From contig NZ_CP107930.1 of NCBI RefSeq assembly GCF_036021035.1, positions 4,278,001 to 4,342,000 on the forward strand: a stretch of 64,000 nucleotides of DNA. Direction: 5' to 3'. Positions 26,206 to 35,602 of this stretch are shown piece after piece. The translations under genes were made by a program, and so were the position numbers. The notes under the pieces are model-generated. The model ran no database searches. It had not been told where the DNA came from and saw only the letters and a list, made by a program, of their open reading frames with translations. How positions within the stretch are numbered: position 1 is the stretch's first letter; each line of letters starts with the position of its first letter. This DNA is from Kineococcus sp. NBC_00420 (GTDB taxonomy: Bacteria; Actinomycetota; Actinomycetes; Actinomycetales; Kineococcaceae).

Positions 26206-27702
26206 TCAGTTCTCGGCGCGCGCCGTCAGCGTCGCGGTGAGCTTCTGCTCGGCGCCGTTGCGCACCACGGTCAGCTCGACGGAGCTGCCCACGGCCTTGC
26301 CGCGGATCGTCGCGGTGAGGGACTCGAAGCCGTCGACCGTCTGTCCGTCGACCGCGGTGATGACGTCACCCTTCTGCACGCCCGCGGATGCGGCGGGGGC
26401 GCCGCTGGTCACGTCGGCCACCTCCGCACCCTCGCGGGTCACGTCGCCGACGGTGACCGTGGCGGGGTTCTCGGAGAGGCTGACCCCCAGCCAGGCGTGC
26501 TGCGCCGTCCCGGACTTCACGAGCTGGTCGGCGATCATCTTGACCTCGTTGGAGGGGATGGCGAAGCCCAGGCCGATGCTGCCGGACTGCGTCGCGCTCG
26601 AGCTCGAGCTCAACGAGGCGATCGAGGAGTTGATCCCGATGACCTTGCCGGAGGAGTCCAGCAGCGCCCCGCCGGAGTTGCCCGGGTTGATCGCGGCGTC
26701 GGTCTGGATGGCGTTGGTGGCCGCGGTCTCACCGGTCGTCTGCTGCTGCTGCTGCTGACCGAAGGGGTTCTGCGACTGGCTCTCGTCCTCGGCCTGGGTG
26801 AGCACCGGGCGGTCCAGGGCCGAGACGATGCCCGTCGTCGCGCTGCCCGACAGGCCCAGCGGGTTGCCCAGCGCCATCACGGCCTGGCCGGCGACGACGT
26901 CGTCGGAGTCGGCGAACGTCGCGGCCTTGAGGTCGCTCGGCGGGTCGCTCAGCTGGATGACGGCGAGGTCGGTCGCCGTGTCGGTGCCCTTGATGGTCGC
27001 CTTGTACTCGCGGCCGTCGGAGAGGGTGACGGTGATCGTCGCCCCCGTGCCCAGACCCGACACGACGTGGTTGTTGGTGACGATGTAGCCGGAGGCGTCG
27101 TAGACGATGCCGGACCCCTCGGCCGTGCCCGCCGAACCCTCGACGGTGACGGCCACGACGCTCGGCGCGACCGCGCTCACGACGGCCTGCCAGTTCACGG
27201 TCGTCTCGCTGACGCCCTGGATCTGGGCGGAGCTGGACGAGGAGCTGGACGCGCCCGACCCGGAGGCGGAGGTGTCCTGGCCGAAGGCGCCGACCGCGGC
27301 CGCGGTCAGCAGGCTCGCGGCGACGGCACCGGCCAGCGCGGCCCCGGCCACCCCGAACCAGCCCGGGGAACGACGCGGGCCGCGCCCGCCACCGCCCCCG
27401 CCCCGGCCGTGGTCGTCACCGCCGTTGCCGTTGGGCGGGGTCGGGCCGCCGGGGGTCGTCCACGGGTCGCGCTGCCCGTACTGGTGGCCGGACTGCTCAC
27501 CCTGGGAGGGCTGGCCGTAGCCGGCCTGGTTCCAGTCCCACTGCTGGGGCTGGGTGGGGGAGTTCTCCCCCCAGCCGCGGTTCTCGTCGCTGCCGCGGGC
27601 CTGGGTGGTGACGACAGTGCCGGGGAAGGCTCCGCCGGTCGCCACGCCGGACGGGGCGTGACCGTTGCCGTCGGGGGTCTGGCGTTCGTCGGAGCCGTTC
27701 AT
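26206..27702 (-). CDS. htrA: HtrA/PepD-like membrane-anchored serine protease
   Basis: A 498-residue protease. Residues 1-112 are cytoplasmic, disordered and rich in Q, G and P. One membrane helix (about 115-138) follows, then a Ser-rich linker and a trypsin-like domain with triad His212 (NNHVV), Asp245 (TDLAV) and Ser343 (GNSGGAL). One PDZ domain (about 405-490) ends the protein. It degrades or refolds damaged proteins outside the membrane. A Q run at about 316-321 is coded by CAG-type repeats. AGAGGTG precedes the ATG. Histidine kinase and response regulator genes lie upstream on the same strand, as in the mycobacterial MprAB-PepD set. Confidence 0.93.
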   Translation of the reverse strand: MNGSDERQTPDGNGHAPSGVATGGAFPGTVVTTQARGSDENRGWGENSPTQPQQWDWNQAGYGQPSQGEQSGHQYGQRDPWTTPGGPTPPNGNGGDDHGRGGGGGGRGPRRSPGWFGVAGAALAGAVAASLLTAAAVGAFGQDTSASGSGASSSSSSSAQIQGVSETTVNWQAVVSAVAPSVVAVTVEGSAGTAEGSGIVYDASGYIVTNNHVVSGLGTGATITVTLSDGREYKATIKGTDTATDLAVIQLSDPPSDLKAATFADSDDVVAGQAVMALGNPLGLSGSATTGIVSALDRPVLTQAEDESQSQNPFGQQQQQQTTGETAATNAIQTDAAINPGNSGGALLDSSGKVIGINSSIASLSSSSSATQSGSIGLGFAIPSNEVKMIADQLVKSGTAQHAWLGVSLSENPATVTVGDVTREGAEVADVTSGAPAASAGVQKGDVITAVDGQTVDGFESLTATIRGKAVGSSVELTVVRNGAEQKLTATLTARAEN

Positions 27703-27815
27703 CCTGATTCACCTCTGCGAGTCGGGCGTCTGCTGGTCGTTCCGGGCGCGGGGTCCGCGCTCGCACCTCTAGTAACGGACACCGGGCTGCAGGTGAACCC
27801 GGAGTCAGCTGGAAC

Positions 27816-29378
27816 CTAGCTGTGAATGATCGGGGACGGAGGGTCGTCCTCGACCGGTTCCTCGGACGGGACGGTGCTGGTGGGGCGGTCGGCGCGGAAC
27901 CGTACCCGGAAAGTCGCTCCACCACCCTCCGTGGGCGCGACGGCCACCGTCCCGCCGTGGACCTCCACGATCGTCGAGACGATCGCCAGGCCCAACCCGG
28001 ACCCGCCACCCGTCCCGCGACGCCGCGAGGAGTCGACCCGGTAGAAGCGCTCGAAGACCCGGTCCGCCTGCTCCGGGGTCAGCCCCTGCCCGTGGTCGCG
28101 CACCTCCACCACCGACTCCGGACCCGACGGGCCCATCAGCCGGCCCACGGCGACCTCGACCGGCGTCCCGGCGGGGGTGTGGTGCAGGGCGTTACCCAGC
28201 AGGTTCGTCAGGACCTGGCGCATCCCGGACTCGTCGGCCAGCACGATCGCAGAGTTCGGGCCCACGCCGTCCTCGAGCCCCACCAGACGCACCGAACGGT
28301 CCGACGTCAGCCCCCGGGCGTCGTGCACGGCGTCGGAGGCGACCACTGCGAGGTCGACGGGTTCCCGGGTCGCGCTCCGGCGCCGCTGCGCCTCGTCGAG
28401 CCGGGCCAGGCGCAGCAGGTCCTCCACGAGGTGACCGAGTCGCGTCGACTCGCCCTCGATGCGTTCCATCACGTGGGCGACGTCGTCGGGTTCGCGCACC
28501 GCGCCCTGCCGGTACAGCTCGGCGAAACCACGGATGGCGGCCAGGGGCGTGCGGAGTTCGTGGCTGGCGTCGGCGACGAAGCGCCGCATCTGGTCCTCGG
28601 AGCGTTGCTGGGAGCGGAAGAGCGCCTCGATCTGGGTCAGCATGGTGTTCAAGGCCGTCGACAACCGGCCGATCTCGGTGCCGGGTGGAGCTTCCGGGAC
28701 ACGCTGCGACAGATCGCCGCCGGCGATGGCGGACGCCGTGCGCTCGATGTCGTCGAGGGGGCGGAAACTGCGCCGGATCGCCAGGGCGGCTGCGAAACCC
28801 CCGAGCACCAGGACTGCGACGCCAACGGCGAGGGCGGCGACGCGGAAGTCGGCCAGGGTGCGGTTGGCCCCGGACAACGGCAGCGCGACGGCGATGTTCA
28901 CCCGGTCCCCCGAAGCCGAGGTCCCCGGGAAGAGCAGCACCCGCCACGGGTCACCGTCACCGTCGTCGGCGATGGTGAACGCTTTGCCGTCCATCGATCC
29001 CAGGTAGGCCGTGGTCAGGACCGGTAGGTCCGGTCGAGGGCAGTCCTGGTTCGGGGGACAGGTCTCGACCGGGTGGGAGCCGTCCGCCTCCGCCACCTGA
29101 ACGTAGTAGTCGGAGAGCAGCAACTGCTGCGCGGCGGACTGGTTGAACACCGGGAACGCGCTCCTGATGGCCGCCACACCCTTGACGCGGAGTTGCTCGT
29201 CCACCTGGTTGCGCAGGTTGTTCTGCAGGAGCTGCAAGGACACCAGGCTCGTCACGGTCATCGCCATCAACAACAGCAGCACCACGATGACGAGCAGGCG
29301 CACCCGCAACGGCAGGTGCGCCTCGGCCGCCAGGACCCTGCCCCTCGCGGACCGCACCCGGTCCGCGGGCGACCTCAT
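27816..29378 (-). CDS. Sensor histidine kinase, MprB/TrcS-like
   Basis: A 520-residue kinase. Membrane helix one (about 25-46) and two (about 193-215) flank a sensor domain of about 145 residues that contains two cysteines (ETCPPNQDCPRP), which may form a disulfide. HAMP follows, then FVADASHELRTPLAAIRGF with the phosphorylated His, and the ATPase motifs NLLGNALHHTP, VRDHGQGL and GTGGGSGLGLAIV. Its ATG overlaps the response regulator stop (ATGA). htrA follows 113 bases downstream, so envelope stress sensing is likely. Confidence 0.93.
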   Translation of the reverse strand: MRSPADRVRSARGRVLAAEAHLPLRVRLLVIVVLLLLMAMTVTSLVSLQLLQNNLRNQVDEQLRVKGVAAIRSAFPVFNQSAAQQLLLSDYYVQVAEADGSHPVETCPPNQDCPRPDLPVLTTAYLGSMDGKAFTIADDGDGDPWRVLLFPGTSASGDRVNIAVALPLSGANRTLADFRVAALAVGVAVLVLGGFAAALAIRRSFRPLDDIERTASAIAGGDLSQRVPEAPPGTEIGRLSTALNTMLTQIEALFRSQQRSEDQMRRFVADASHELRTPLAAIRGFAELYRQGAVREPDDVAHVMERIEGESTRLGHLVEDLLRLARLDEAQRRRSATREPVDLAVVASDAVHDARGLTSDRSVRLVGLEDGVGPNSAIVLADESGMRQVLTNLLGNALHHTPAGTPVEVAVGRLMGPSGPESVVEVRDHGQGLTPEQADRVFERFYRVDSSRRRGTGGGSGLGLAIVSTIVEVHGGTVAVAPTEGGGATFRVRFRADRPTSTVPSEEPVEDDPPSPIIHS

Positions 29379-30100
29379 CCCACCGTCTGCGCGACGCGCA
29401 GGACGTACCCGACGCCCCGCTTGGTGTGGATCAGCGGTTCCAGACCCTCGGTGTCCAGCTTGCGGCGCAGGTAGGAGATGTAGCTCTCCACGATCCCCGC
29501 CTCGCCGTTGAAGTCGTAGTCCCACACGTGGTCGAGGATCTGCGCCTTGGAGAGCACCCGGTTCGGGTTGAGCATGAGGTAGCGCAGCAGCTTGAACTCG
29601 GTGGGGGAGAGCTCCACCTCGCGTCCGCCGCGACGGACCTCGTGGGAGTCCTCCTCGAGTTCCAGGTCGTGGAAGACCAGGCGCCCCGTGTCGGCGCCCT
29701 CGACCCCGCCGGTGCGGCGCAGCACGGCCCGGATCCGGGCCACGACCTCCTCCAGGCTGAAGGGCTTCGTCACGTAGTCGTCGCCGCCGACGGTGAGCCC
29801 CGCCACCTTGTCGGCGGTGTCGTCCCGGGCGGTGAGGAACAGCACCGGGACGAGGCGTCCCCGTTCGCGCAGCTTGCGCGTCACGGTGAAGCCGTCGACG
29901 TCGGGCAGCATGACGTCGAGCACGACGAGGTCCGGGCGGAAGTCCTCGGCCAGCTTCAGCGCCTCGGCACCGTCACCTGCCGAGGCGACCTCGAAGCCGG
30001 CGAAGCGGAGGCTGGTGGCCAGCAGCTCGCGGATGCTCGGCTCGTCGTCGACCACCAGCAGGCGGGCCTCCGGGGCGGAACTCGTAGATCTCACGGTCAC
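29375..30100 (-). CDS. OmpR-family response regulator, MprA/TrcR-like
   Basis: A 241-residue regulator. The receiver domain has LLVVDDEPSIREL, the phospho-acceptor VVLDVMLPDVDGF, FLTARD and DYVTKPFSLEE. The C-terminal winged helix has VELSPTEFKLLRYLMLNPNRVLSKAQILDHVWDYDF and ends GYVLRVAQTVG. It is paired with the kinase gene it overlaps. Start choice is between GTG 30100 and GTG 30094; CAGAAT lies seven bases before the latter, which could make it leaderless. Confidence 0.93.
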   Translation of the reverse strand: MTVRSTSSAPEARLLVVDDEPSIRELLATSLRFAGFEVASAGDGAEALKLAEDFRPDLVVLDVMLPDVDGFTVTRKLRERGRLVPVLFLTARDDTADKVAGLTVGGDDYVTKPFSLEEVVARIRAVLRRTGGVEGADTGRLVFHDLELEEDSHEVRRGGREVELSPTEFKLLRYLMLNPNRVLSKAQILDHVWDYDFNGEAGIVESYISYLRRKLDTEGLEPLIHTKRGVGYVLRVAQTVG

Positions 30101-30178
30101 GATTCTGCGCCCGAACCCTGGGAGGGACCTGGGGACTCGCCCGGAGCCTCGTGCGCGTCGGGGTGCGAAGATCTGTGG

Positions 30179-30961
30179 GTGCTGAGGAAGGTGACCGCGA
30201 CGCGCTACGTCGCGCCGTTGCGGGAGGGCGGGAGCCTCCCCGGGCTCTGCGAGGCCGACGACCTGGGGACCTACGTCGTGAAGTTCCACGGCGCGGGGCA
30301 GGGCCGGCGGGTGCTGGTGGCGGAGGTCCTCGCCGCGCACCTCGCCGGTGCGCTCGGCCTGGCCGTCCCCGAACTCGTCGTCGCCGCCGTCGACCCGGTC
30401 ATCGGGCGGGGTGAGCCCGACGAGGAGGTCCAGGACCTGCTGCTGCGTTCCCCGGGCGAGAACCTGGGGATGGACTTCCTGCCCGGTGCGCTCTCCTTCG
30501 ACCCCGCGGTGGACCCCGTCGACCCCGGCTGGGCCGCGCGCGTCCTGTGGTTCGACGCCTTCGTCCTCAACGTGGACCGTTCCTGGCGCAACCCGAACTC
30601 GTTGTGGTGGGGGGCCAGGCCCTGGCTCATCGACCACGGTGCGTCCCTCTACTTCCACCACGACTGGCCGCGCGCCGCCGCGAGCACCGACCGGCCGCTG
30701 CGCCACGCCGAGGACCACCTGCTGCTGCGCGCCGCGGCGGCGGTGACCGACGTCGCCGGGCGCTGCGCCGCCGCGTTGTCCCCGGACGTCCTGCGCGCCG
30801 CCGTCGACGAGGTCCCCGACGGCTGGCTCGAGGACGAACCCGGTTTCGACTCCGTCGAGGACCTGCGCGGCGCCTACCTCGACTGGTTCACCGCCCGCCT
30901 CGCCGGCCCCACCTGGGTCTCGGAACTGGCCCGGGTCCAGGCGGAGGTGCCCCGTGGCTGA
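30179..30961 (+). CDS. HipA-like kinase family protein
   Basis: A 260-residue protein with a HipA-type phosphotransferase core: TYVVKFHGAGQG (ATP lysine), ENLGMDFL, FDAFVLNVDRSWRNPNSLWW (catalytic Asp and metal Asn) and PWLIDHGASLYF (DHG in place of DFG). It lacks the N-subdomain 1 of full HipA and is much shorter than HipA (about 440). There is no HipB antitoxin. It overlaps a DUF3037 gene by eight bases, a pairing I know from other bacteria. GAAGAT is six bases before the GTG, a weak leaderless signal. Substrate unknown. Confidence 0.8.
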   Translation: MLRKVTATRYVAPLREGGSLPGLCEADDLGTYVVKFHGAGQGRRVLVAEVLAAHLAGALGLAVPELVVAAVDPVIGRGEPDEEVQDLLLRSPGENLGMDFLPGALSFDPAVDPVDPGWAARVLWFDAFVLNVDRSWRNPNSLWWGARPWLIDHGASLYFHHDWPRAAASTDRPLRHAEDHLLLRAAAAVTDVAGRCAAALSPDVLRAAVDEVPDGWLEDEPGFDSVEDLRGAYLDWFTARLAGPTWVSELARVQAEVPRG

Positions 30962-31361
30962 GCTGGAGGTCCCCGCACTGGAGGTCTACGAGTACGCCGT
31001 CGTCCGCGTCGTGCCCCGCGTCGAGCGGGCCGAGTTCGTCAACGCCGGCGTCGTGCTGTGGTGCCGCGCCCTGGAACACCTGCAGGCCCGCACCGCCTTC
31101 GACGTGGACCGGGCCCGGGCGCTGGCCCCGGACCTCGACGTCGAGGCCGTCACCCGCCACCTCGGTGCGCTCGAGGCCGTCTGCGCCGGGGACCCCCGCG
31201 GCGGGGCCCCCACGACCGAGGCGAAGGGCGCCCGGTTCCGCTGGCTCGTCGCGCCCCGCTCGACCGTGCTGCAGACCTCGCCCGTGCACTGCGGCCTGAC
31301 CCGCGACCCCGCCGCCGAGCTCGACCGCCTCGTGACGTCCCTGGTGGCGCCGCGGGGGTGA
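30954..31361 (+). CDS. DUF3037 family protein
   Basis: A 135-residue protein with YEYAVVRVVPRVERAEFVNAGVVLWC, the DUF3037 signature. The GTG start lies inside the end of the HipA-like gene, so the two are translated together. Its function is unknown; the constant pairing suggests it is a partner or substrate of the HipA-like kinase. No membrane segment. Confidence 0.8.
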   Translation: MAELEVPALEVYEYAVVRVVPRVERAEFVNAGVVLWCRALEHLQARTAFDVDRARALAPDLDVEAVTRHLGALEAVCAGDPRGGAPTTEAKGARFRWLVAPRSTVLQTSPVHCGLTRDPAAELDRLVTSLVAPRG

Positions 31362-31378
31362 TCGGGGAGGATCGGGGC

Positions 31379-33424
31379 ATGGCCCTCGATCCGCAGAACC
31401 CGTTCGCCGCCCCCAGCGACCTGCCGTTCGCGGTGCCACCCTTCGACCGGATCCGCGTCGAGCACTACGCCCCGGCCTTCGAGGCCGGGATGGCCGAGCA
31501 CCTCGGCGAGGTCGACGCGCTGCTCGCCGCCGACCTGGGCCCGACGCAGTTCCTCGACGCGCTGGAGTCGGCCGGGCAGTTGCTGGGCCGCGTCGAGGCG
31601 GTGTTCTTCAACCTCGTCGGGACCGACGCCGACGACGCGCTGCGGGCGGTGCAGGAGGAGTTCTCGCCGCGGCTCTCCGCCCACCACGACGCCGTCCGCC
31701 TCGACCCGCGTCTCGTCGCCCGCGTGCGTGCGATGCACGAGGACACCTCCCTCGACCTCGACGGGGAGCCGCGCCGGTTGCTGGAGAAGCTGCACCGCGA
31801 CGCCGCCCGCTCCGGGGCGCTGCTCGAGGAGGCCGACGCCGCCCGGTTGCGGGAGCTCAACGAGGAACTGTCCCGGCTCACCACGCGGTTCGACGTCGAA
31901 CTGCTCGCCGACACCAACGCCCTCGCCGTCCACCTCACCGACGCCGACGCGCTCGACGGGCTGGCCCCGAGCGAACTGGCCCGCGCCGCGAGCGCGGCGG
32001 GGGAGCGGGGCGGTTACCTCGTGCCGCTCGTCCTCCCGACCGGTCAGCCCGTGCTGGAGTCCCTGCGCCGCAGGGAGACCCGCCGACTCGTCCACGAGGC
32101 CTCGGTGCAGCGCGGTGGCCGCGGCGGTGCGCACGACACCCGGGCGGTCCTGCTGCGCATCGCGGCGGTGCGCGCCGAACGGGCCGCCCTGCTCGGCTAC
32201 CCCGACCACGCCTCCTGGGTCGTCGCGGACGAGACCGCGGGCGATGTCGAGGCCGCCGTCGGGATGCTGCGCCGCCTCGCCCCCGCCGCCGTCGTGAACG
32301 CCCGCCGGGAGGAGGCGGAACTCACCGACCTGCTGCTCGCCGACGGCGAGGCGGGGCCGTTGCAGCCCTGGGACTGGGCCTACTACGCGGAACGGTTGCG
32401 GCGCGAGCGCTTCGCCGTCGACGCCGAGGCGTTGCGGCCGTGGTTCGACCTCGAACGGGTCCTCGTCGACGGGGTGTTCGCCACGGCCACGGCGCTCTAC
32501 GGGCTGACCTTCACCGAACGCGCCGACGTCCCGGTGTTCTCCCCCGACGTGCGGGCCTTCGAGGTCTCCGACGAGACCGGCCCGCTGGGCCTGTACCTGT
32601 TCGACCCCTACGCGCGGCCGTCGAAGCGCGGTGGGGCGTGGATGAGTTCCTTCGTCGAGCAGTCCCGGTTGCTGGGGCAGCGCCCCGTCGTCGTGAACTG
32701 CCTCAACGTGGCGAAACCCGCCCCGGGCGACCCGGCGCTGCTGAGCGTCGACGAGGTCGAGACCCTCTTCCACGAGTTCGGGCACACCCTGCACGGGTTG
32801 CTCTCCGACGTGCACTTCCCGCGGTTCTCCGGGACCAGCGTCCCCCGCGACTTCGTGGAGTTCCCGTCCCAGGTCAACGAGTTCTGGGGTTTCGAACCCG
32901 ACGTCATCGCCCGCTACGCCCGCCACGTCGAGACCGGCGAACCCCTCCCGGAGGGAGCGGTGGACGGTCTGCGGGCCGCTCGCGGCTACGGCCAGGGGTT
33001 CGGGACCACCGAGTACCTCGCCGCCTCGTTGCTGGACCAGGCCTGGCACCGCGTCGCCCCCGGCACCCTGGACGACGCGACCCCCGACGACGTCGGCGCG
33101 TTCGAGGCCCGAGCGCTGCAGGACGCCGGCGTCGCCCTCGACACCGTCCCGCCGCGCTACCGCAGCACCTACTTCCACCACGTCTTCGGCGGCGGGTACG
33201 CCGCGGCCTACTACTCCTACGTGTGGAGCGAGGTCCTCGACGCAGACACGGTGGAGTGGTTCGCGGAGAACGGCGGGCTGCGCCGGGAGAACGGCGAGCA
33301 CTTCCGGGCGACCGTCCTGTCCCGCGGCGGCAGCGTCGACCCGCTGCAGGCCTACCGGGAGTTCCGCGGCCGCGACGCCGACCTCGCCCCGCTGCTGCGA
33401 CGGCGGGGCCTGGAACAGGCCTGA
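31379..33424 (+). CDS. M3-family zinc oligopeptidase
   Basis: A 681-residue metallopeptidase of the thimet oligopeptidase/Dcp family. VETLFHEFGHTLHGLLS has the HExxH zinc site at residues 465-469, and FPSQVNEFW supplies the third zinc ligand glutamate. The start NPFAAPSDLPFAVPPFDRI is typical of M3A Dcp-like enzymes. It degrades short peptides in the cytoplasm; no signal peptide is present. Either GGGAGG or GAGGAT upstream could be a ribosome site or a leaderless -10; the ATG choice is the same. Confidence 0.93.
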   Translation: MALDPQNPFAAPSDLPFAVPPFDRIRVEHYAPAFEAGMAEHLGEVDALLAADLGPTQFLDALESAGQLLGRVEAVFFNLVGTDADDALRAVQEEFSPRLSAHHDAVRLDPRLVARVRAMHEDTSLDLDGEPRRLLEKLHRDAARSGALLEEADAARLRELNEELSRLTTRFDVELLADTNALAVHLTDADALDGLAPSELARAASAAGERGGYLVPLVLPTGQPVLESLRRRETRRLVHEASVQRGGRGGAHDTRAVLLRIAAVRAERAALLGYPDHASWVVADETAGDVEAAVGMLRRLAPAAVVNARREEAELTDLLLADGEAGPLQPWDWAYYAERLRRERFAVDAEALRPWFDLERVLVDGVFATATALYGLTFTERADVPVFSPDVRAFEVSDETGPLGLYLFDPYARPSKRGGAWMSSFVEQSRLLGQRPVVVNCLNVAKPAPGDPALLSVDEVETLFHEFGHTLHGLLSDVHFPRFSGTSVPRDFVEFPSQVNEFWGFEPDVIARYARHVETGEPLPEGAVDGLRAARGYGQGFGTTEYLAASLLDQAWHRVAPGTLDDATPDDVGAFEARALQDAGVALDTVPPRYRSTYFHHVFGGGYAAAYYSYVWSEVLDADTVEWFAENGGLRRENGEHFRATVLSRGGSVDPLQAYREFRGRDADLAPLLRRRGLEQA

Positions 33425-33473
33425 GCGGAACCCTGAGCGGAACAGTGAGCGGCCGGGCGGGGTTCGCCTCGAG

Positions 33474-34514
33474 GTGAAGTCCATCGTGTACTCCGAGACC
33501 GGTCCCGCCTCCGTCCTGCGCCTGGAGGAGCGCCCCGTCCCCGAGCCCGGCGCCGGCGAGGTCCGGGTGCGTGTCGTGGTGTCCGGGGTCAACCCCACCG
33601 ACTGGAAGTCCCGGCGCGGCGGCGGCGACGGCCAGCCCCTCGCCTTCGCCGAGACCACCCCGAACCAGGACGGTGCCGGGGTCGTCGACGCCGTCGGCCC
33701 GGGCGTGACCGGCTTCGCCGTGGGCGACCGGGTGTGGACGTGCATGGCCGCGCACGGCCGCCCCACGGGCACCGCGCAGGAGTTCACAGTGCTGCCCGCC
33801 GAGCGGGTGGCCCCGCTGCCCGAGGGGGTCTCCTTCGACGTGGGCGCGTCGCTGGGGGTGCCGGCCGTCACCGCGCACCGGGCCCTGACCGTGGCCGAGG
33901 ACGGCCCACGACGGCTGGCTCCCGGAGCGCTCGACGGGCGGGTCGTGCTCGTCTCCGGCGGCGCCGGGGCCGTCGGGCACGCGGCGATCCAGCTCGCCCG
34001 CTGGGCCGGGGCCACGGTGATCACCACCGTCAGCGGACCCGAGAAGGCGCGACTGGCCACCGCCGCCGGCGCCCACCACGTCGTCAACTACCGCGAGGGG
34101 GATCCCGCCGTGGAGATCCGGGCGATCGCCCCCGACGGGGTCGACCTCGTCGTCGAGGTCGCCCTCGCGCCGAACCTCGAGCTGGACCAGGCCGTCGTCC
34201 GTCCGCGAGCCTCGATCGCCGGCTACGCGAACAACGGCGGCGACGACGTCCGTGTCGACATCCGCGCGAACATGGTCCTCAACACCCGGCTGCAGTTCAT
34301 CCTCATGTACACGATGGGCGCGCAGGCGCTGGCCGCCGCGGCGGAGGACGTCACCGCCGCCCTGCGCGACGGCGCGCTGCCGGTGGGGGAGGAGCACGGT
34401 CTGCCCCTGCTGCGCTTCCCGCTGGCGCAGACGGCCGCCGCCCACGAGGCGGTCGAGGGCGACGCCGTCGGGAAGGTCCTCATCGACGTCGCCAGCCAGA
34501 GTTCCGACGTCTGA
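33474..34514 (+). CDS. Zinc-independent MDR-family quinone/alcohol oxidoreductase
   Basis: A 346-residue medium-chain reductase. MKSIVYSETGPASVLRLEE, GVNPTDWKSR, QDGAGVVDAVG and VVLVSGGAGAVGHAAIQLA (NADPH site) are typical of zeta-crystallin/quinone reductase-like proteins. The cysteine and histidine zinc ligands of true alcohol dehydrogenases are absent. It probably reduces quinones or enones with NADPH. The start is a GTG with weak upstream signals. Confidence 0.88.
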   Translation: MKSIVYSETGPASVLRLEERPVPEPGAGEVRVRVVVSGVNPTDWKSRRGGGDGQPLAFAETTPNQDGAGVVDAVGPGVTGFAVGDRVWTCMAAHGRPTGTAQEFTVLPAERVAPLPEGVSFDVGASLGVPAVTAHRALTVAEDGPRRLAPGALDGRVVLVSGGAGAVGHAAIQLARWAGATVITTVSGPEKARLATAAGAHHVVNYREGDPAVEIRAIAPDGVDLVVEVALAPNLELDQAVVRPRASIAGYANNGGDDVRVDIRANMVLNTRLQFILMYTMGAQALAAAAEDVTAALRDGALPVGEEHGLPLLRFPLAQTAAAHEAVEGDAVGKVLIDVASQSSDV

Positions 34515-34535
34515 GACTGAGGTCCCGAGGGAGGT

Positions 34536-34567
34536 GCCTCACCCGTTCCTGCGGACGGGTGAGGTGG
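34536..34567 (+). terminator. Hairpin after the MDR reductase gene
   Basis: GCCTCACCCGT and ACGGGTGAGG(T)GGC pair around TCCTGCGG in the 154-base gap between the reductase and the phosphodiesterase genes. Confidence 0.6.
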
Positions 34568-34668
34568 CCCCAGCGCGGCTTCAGGTCCCCCACGGGCGTG
34601 CCGAAGGCTCCTCGAACACGCGCCGGGCAACCCCTCGGTGCTCGCTCCCAGCAGGGCGGAGACCCCTG

Positions 34669-35592
34669 GTGACCCTCGACAGCCGCTTCCCGGTCGACGC
34701 CCCCTCGCCGGCCCTGCCCCTCGTGATCGCCCACCGCGGGTACTCCGCCGTGGCGCCGGAGAACACCCTCGCCGCGTTCGAGGCCGCTCTGCGGTGCGGT
34801 GCCCACATGGTCGAGACCGACCTGCACCCCGCGGCCGACGGCACGGCCGTCCTCATCCACGACGACGACGTCGACGCCACCACCGGGGGCAGCGGCCGGG
34901 TGTCCGACCTCGGCCCCGCCGAGCTGGCCCGACTCGACGCCGGTTCCTGGTTCTCCACCGCCTACCGCGGCCAGCGCGTCCCCCTGCTGGCGGACCTGCT
35001 GAACCTGCTCGCCGAGCACCCCGGCGCCCAGCTGCTGCTGGAGCTGAAGGGCGTCTGGGGCCGTGCGGAGGTCGAGGGAGTGCTGCGGGACGTGCGCCGC
35101 AGCGGCGCCCTCGAGCAGGTCGTGCTGCAGAGCTTCGAGGTGGGCACGCTGACGACCGTGCAGCAGGTGGCGCCGCAGGTGCGCCGGGCGATCCTGCTCG
35201 ACGACCTCGACGCCGACGCCCTCGCCCAGGGGCGCGCCCTGCGCCGCGACCTCGGTGTGATCGCCTGCAACCCGTCCGTGACCTGCCTGGCCGCCCGGCC
35301 CGCCGCGGTAGCCGAACTGCACGCCGCCGGCCTCGCGGTGTGGCCGTGGACCGTGAACGAGGCGGCGCTCTGGCGGGTGCTGGTCGAGGCCGGGGTCGAC
35401 GGCGTCATCACCAACCGCCCGGACGGGCTCCTGGGCTGGCTCGAGGCGCGGCAGGACGCCCGCCCCGAGCCCGCGGACCTGCTGCTCGCCGCTCTGGCCC
35501 AGCGCGGGCGAGCGGTCCCGGCCCTCGTCCCGCGCCCGGCGGCGGACCCGGTGGCCCCGGTCGCACCCGCCCCGCGCCTGGCTCCGCTCTAG
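34669..35592 (+). CDS. Glycerophosphodiester phosphodiesterase
   Basis: A 307-residue TIM-barrel enzyme. LPLVIAHRGYSAVAPENTLAAFEAAL has the catalytic His and PENT motif, VETDLHPAADGTAVLIHDDDVDATT provides the metal-binding Glu, Asp and second catalytic His, and the barrel ends WPWTVNEAALWRVLVEAGVDGVITNRPDGL. It hydrolyses glycerophosphodiesters to glycerol 3-phosphate. The last 45 residues are an Ala/Pro-rich tail. No signal peptide, so cytoplasmic. GGAGA lies before the GTG. Confidence 0.92.
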   Translation: MTLDSRFPVDAPSPALPLVIAHRGYSAVAPENTLAAFEAALRCGAHMVETDLHPAADGTAVLIHDDDVDATTGGSGRVSDLGPAELARLDAGSWFSTAYRGQRVPLLADLLNLLAEHPGAQLLLELKGVWGRAEVEGVLRDVRRSGALEQVVLQSFEVGTLTTVQQVAPQVRRAILLDDLDADALAQGRALRRDLGVIACNPSVTCLAARPAAVAELHAAGLAVWPWTVNEAALWRVLVEAGVDGVITNRPDGLLGWLEARQDARPEPADLLLAALAQRGRAVPALVPRPAADPVAPVAPAPRLAPL

Positions 35593-35602
35593 CCGCGCCG
35601 CC

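Noticed and set aside
26741-26758. CTG repeat in htrA
   Set aside because: It codes a Q run in a loop of the protease domain and is not a separate element.
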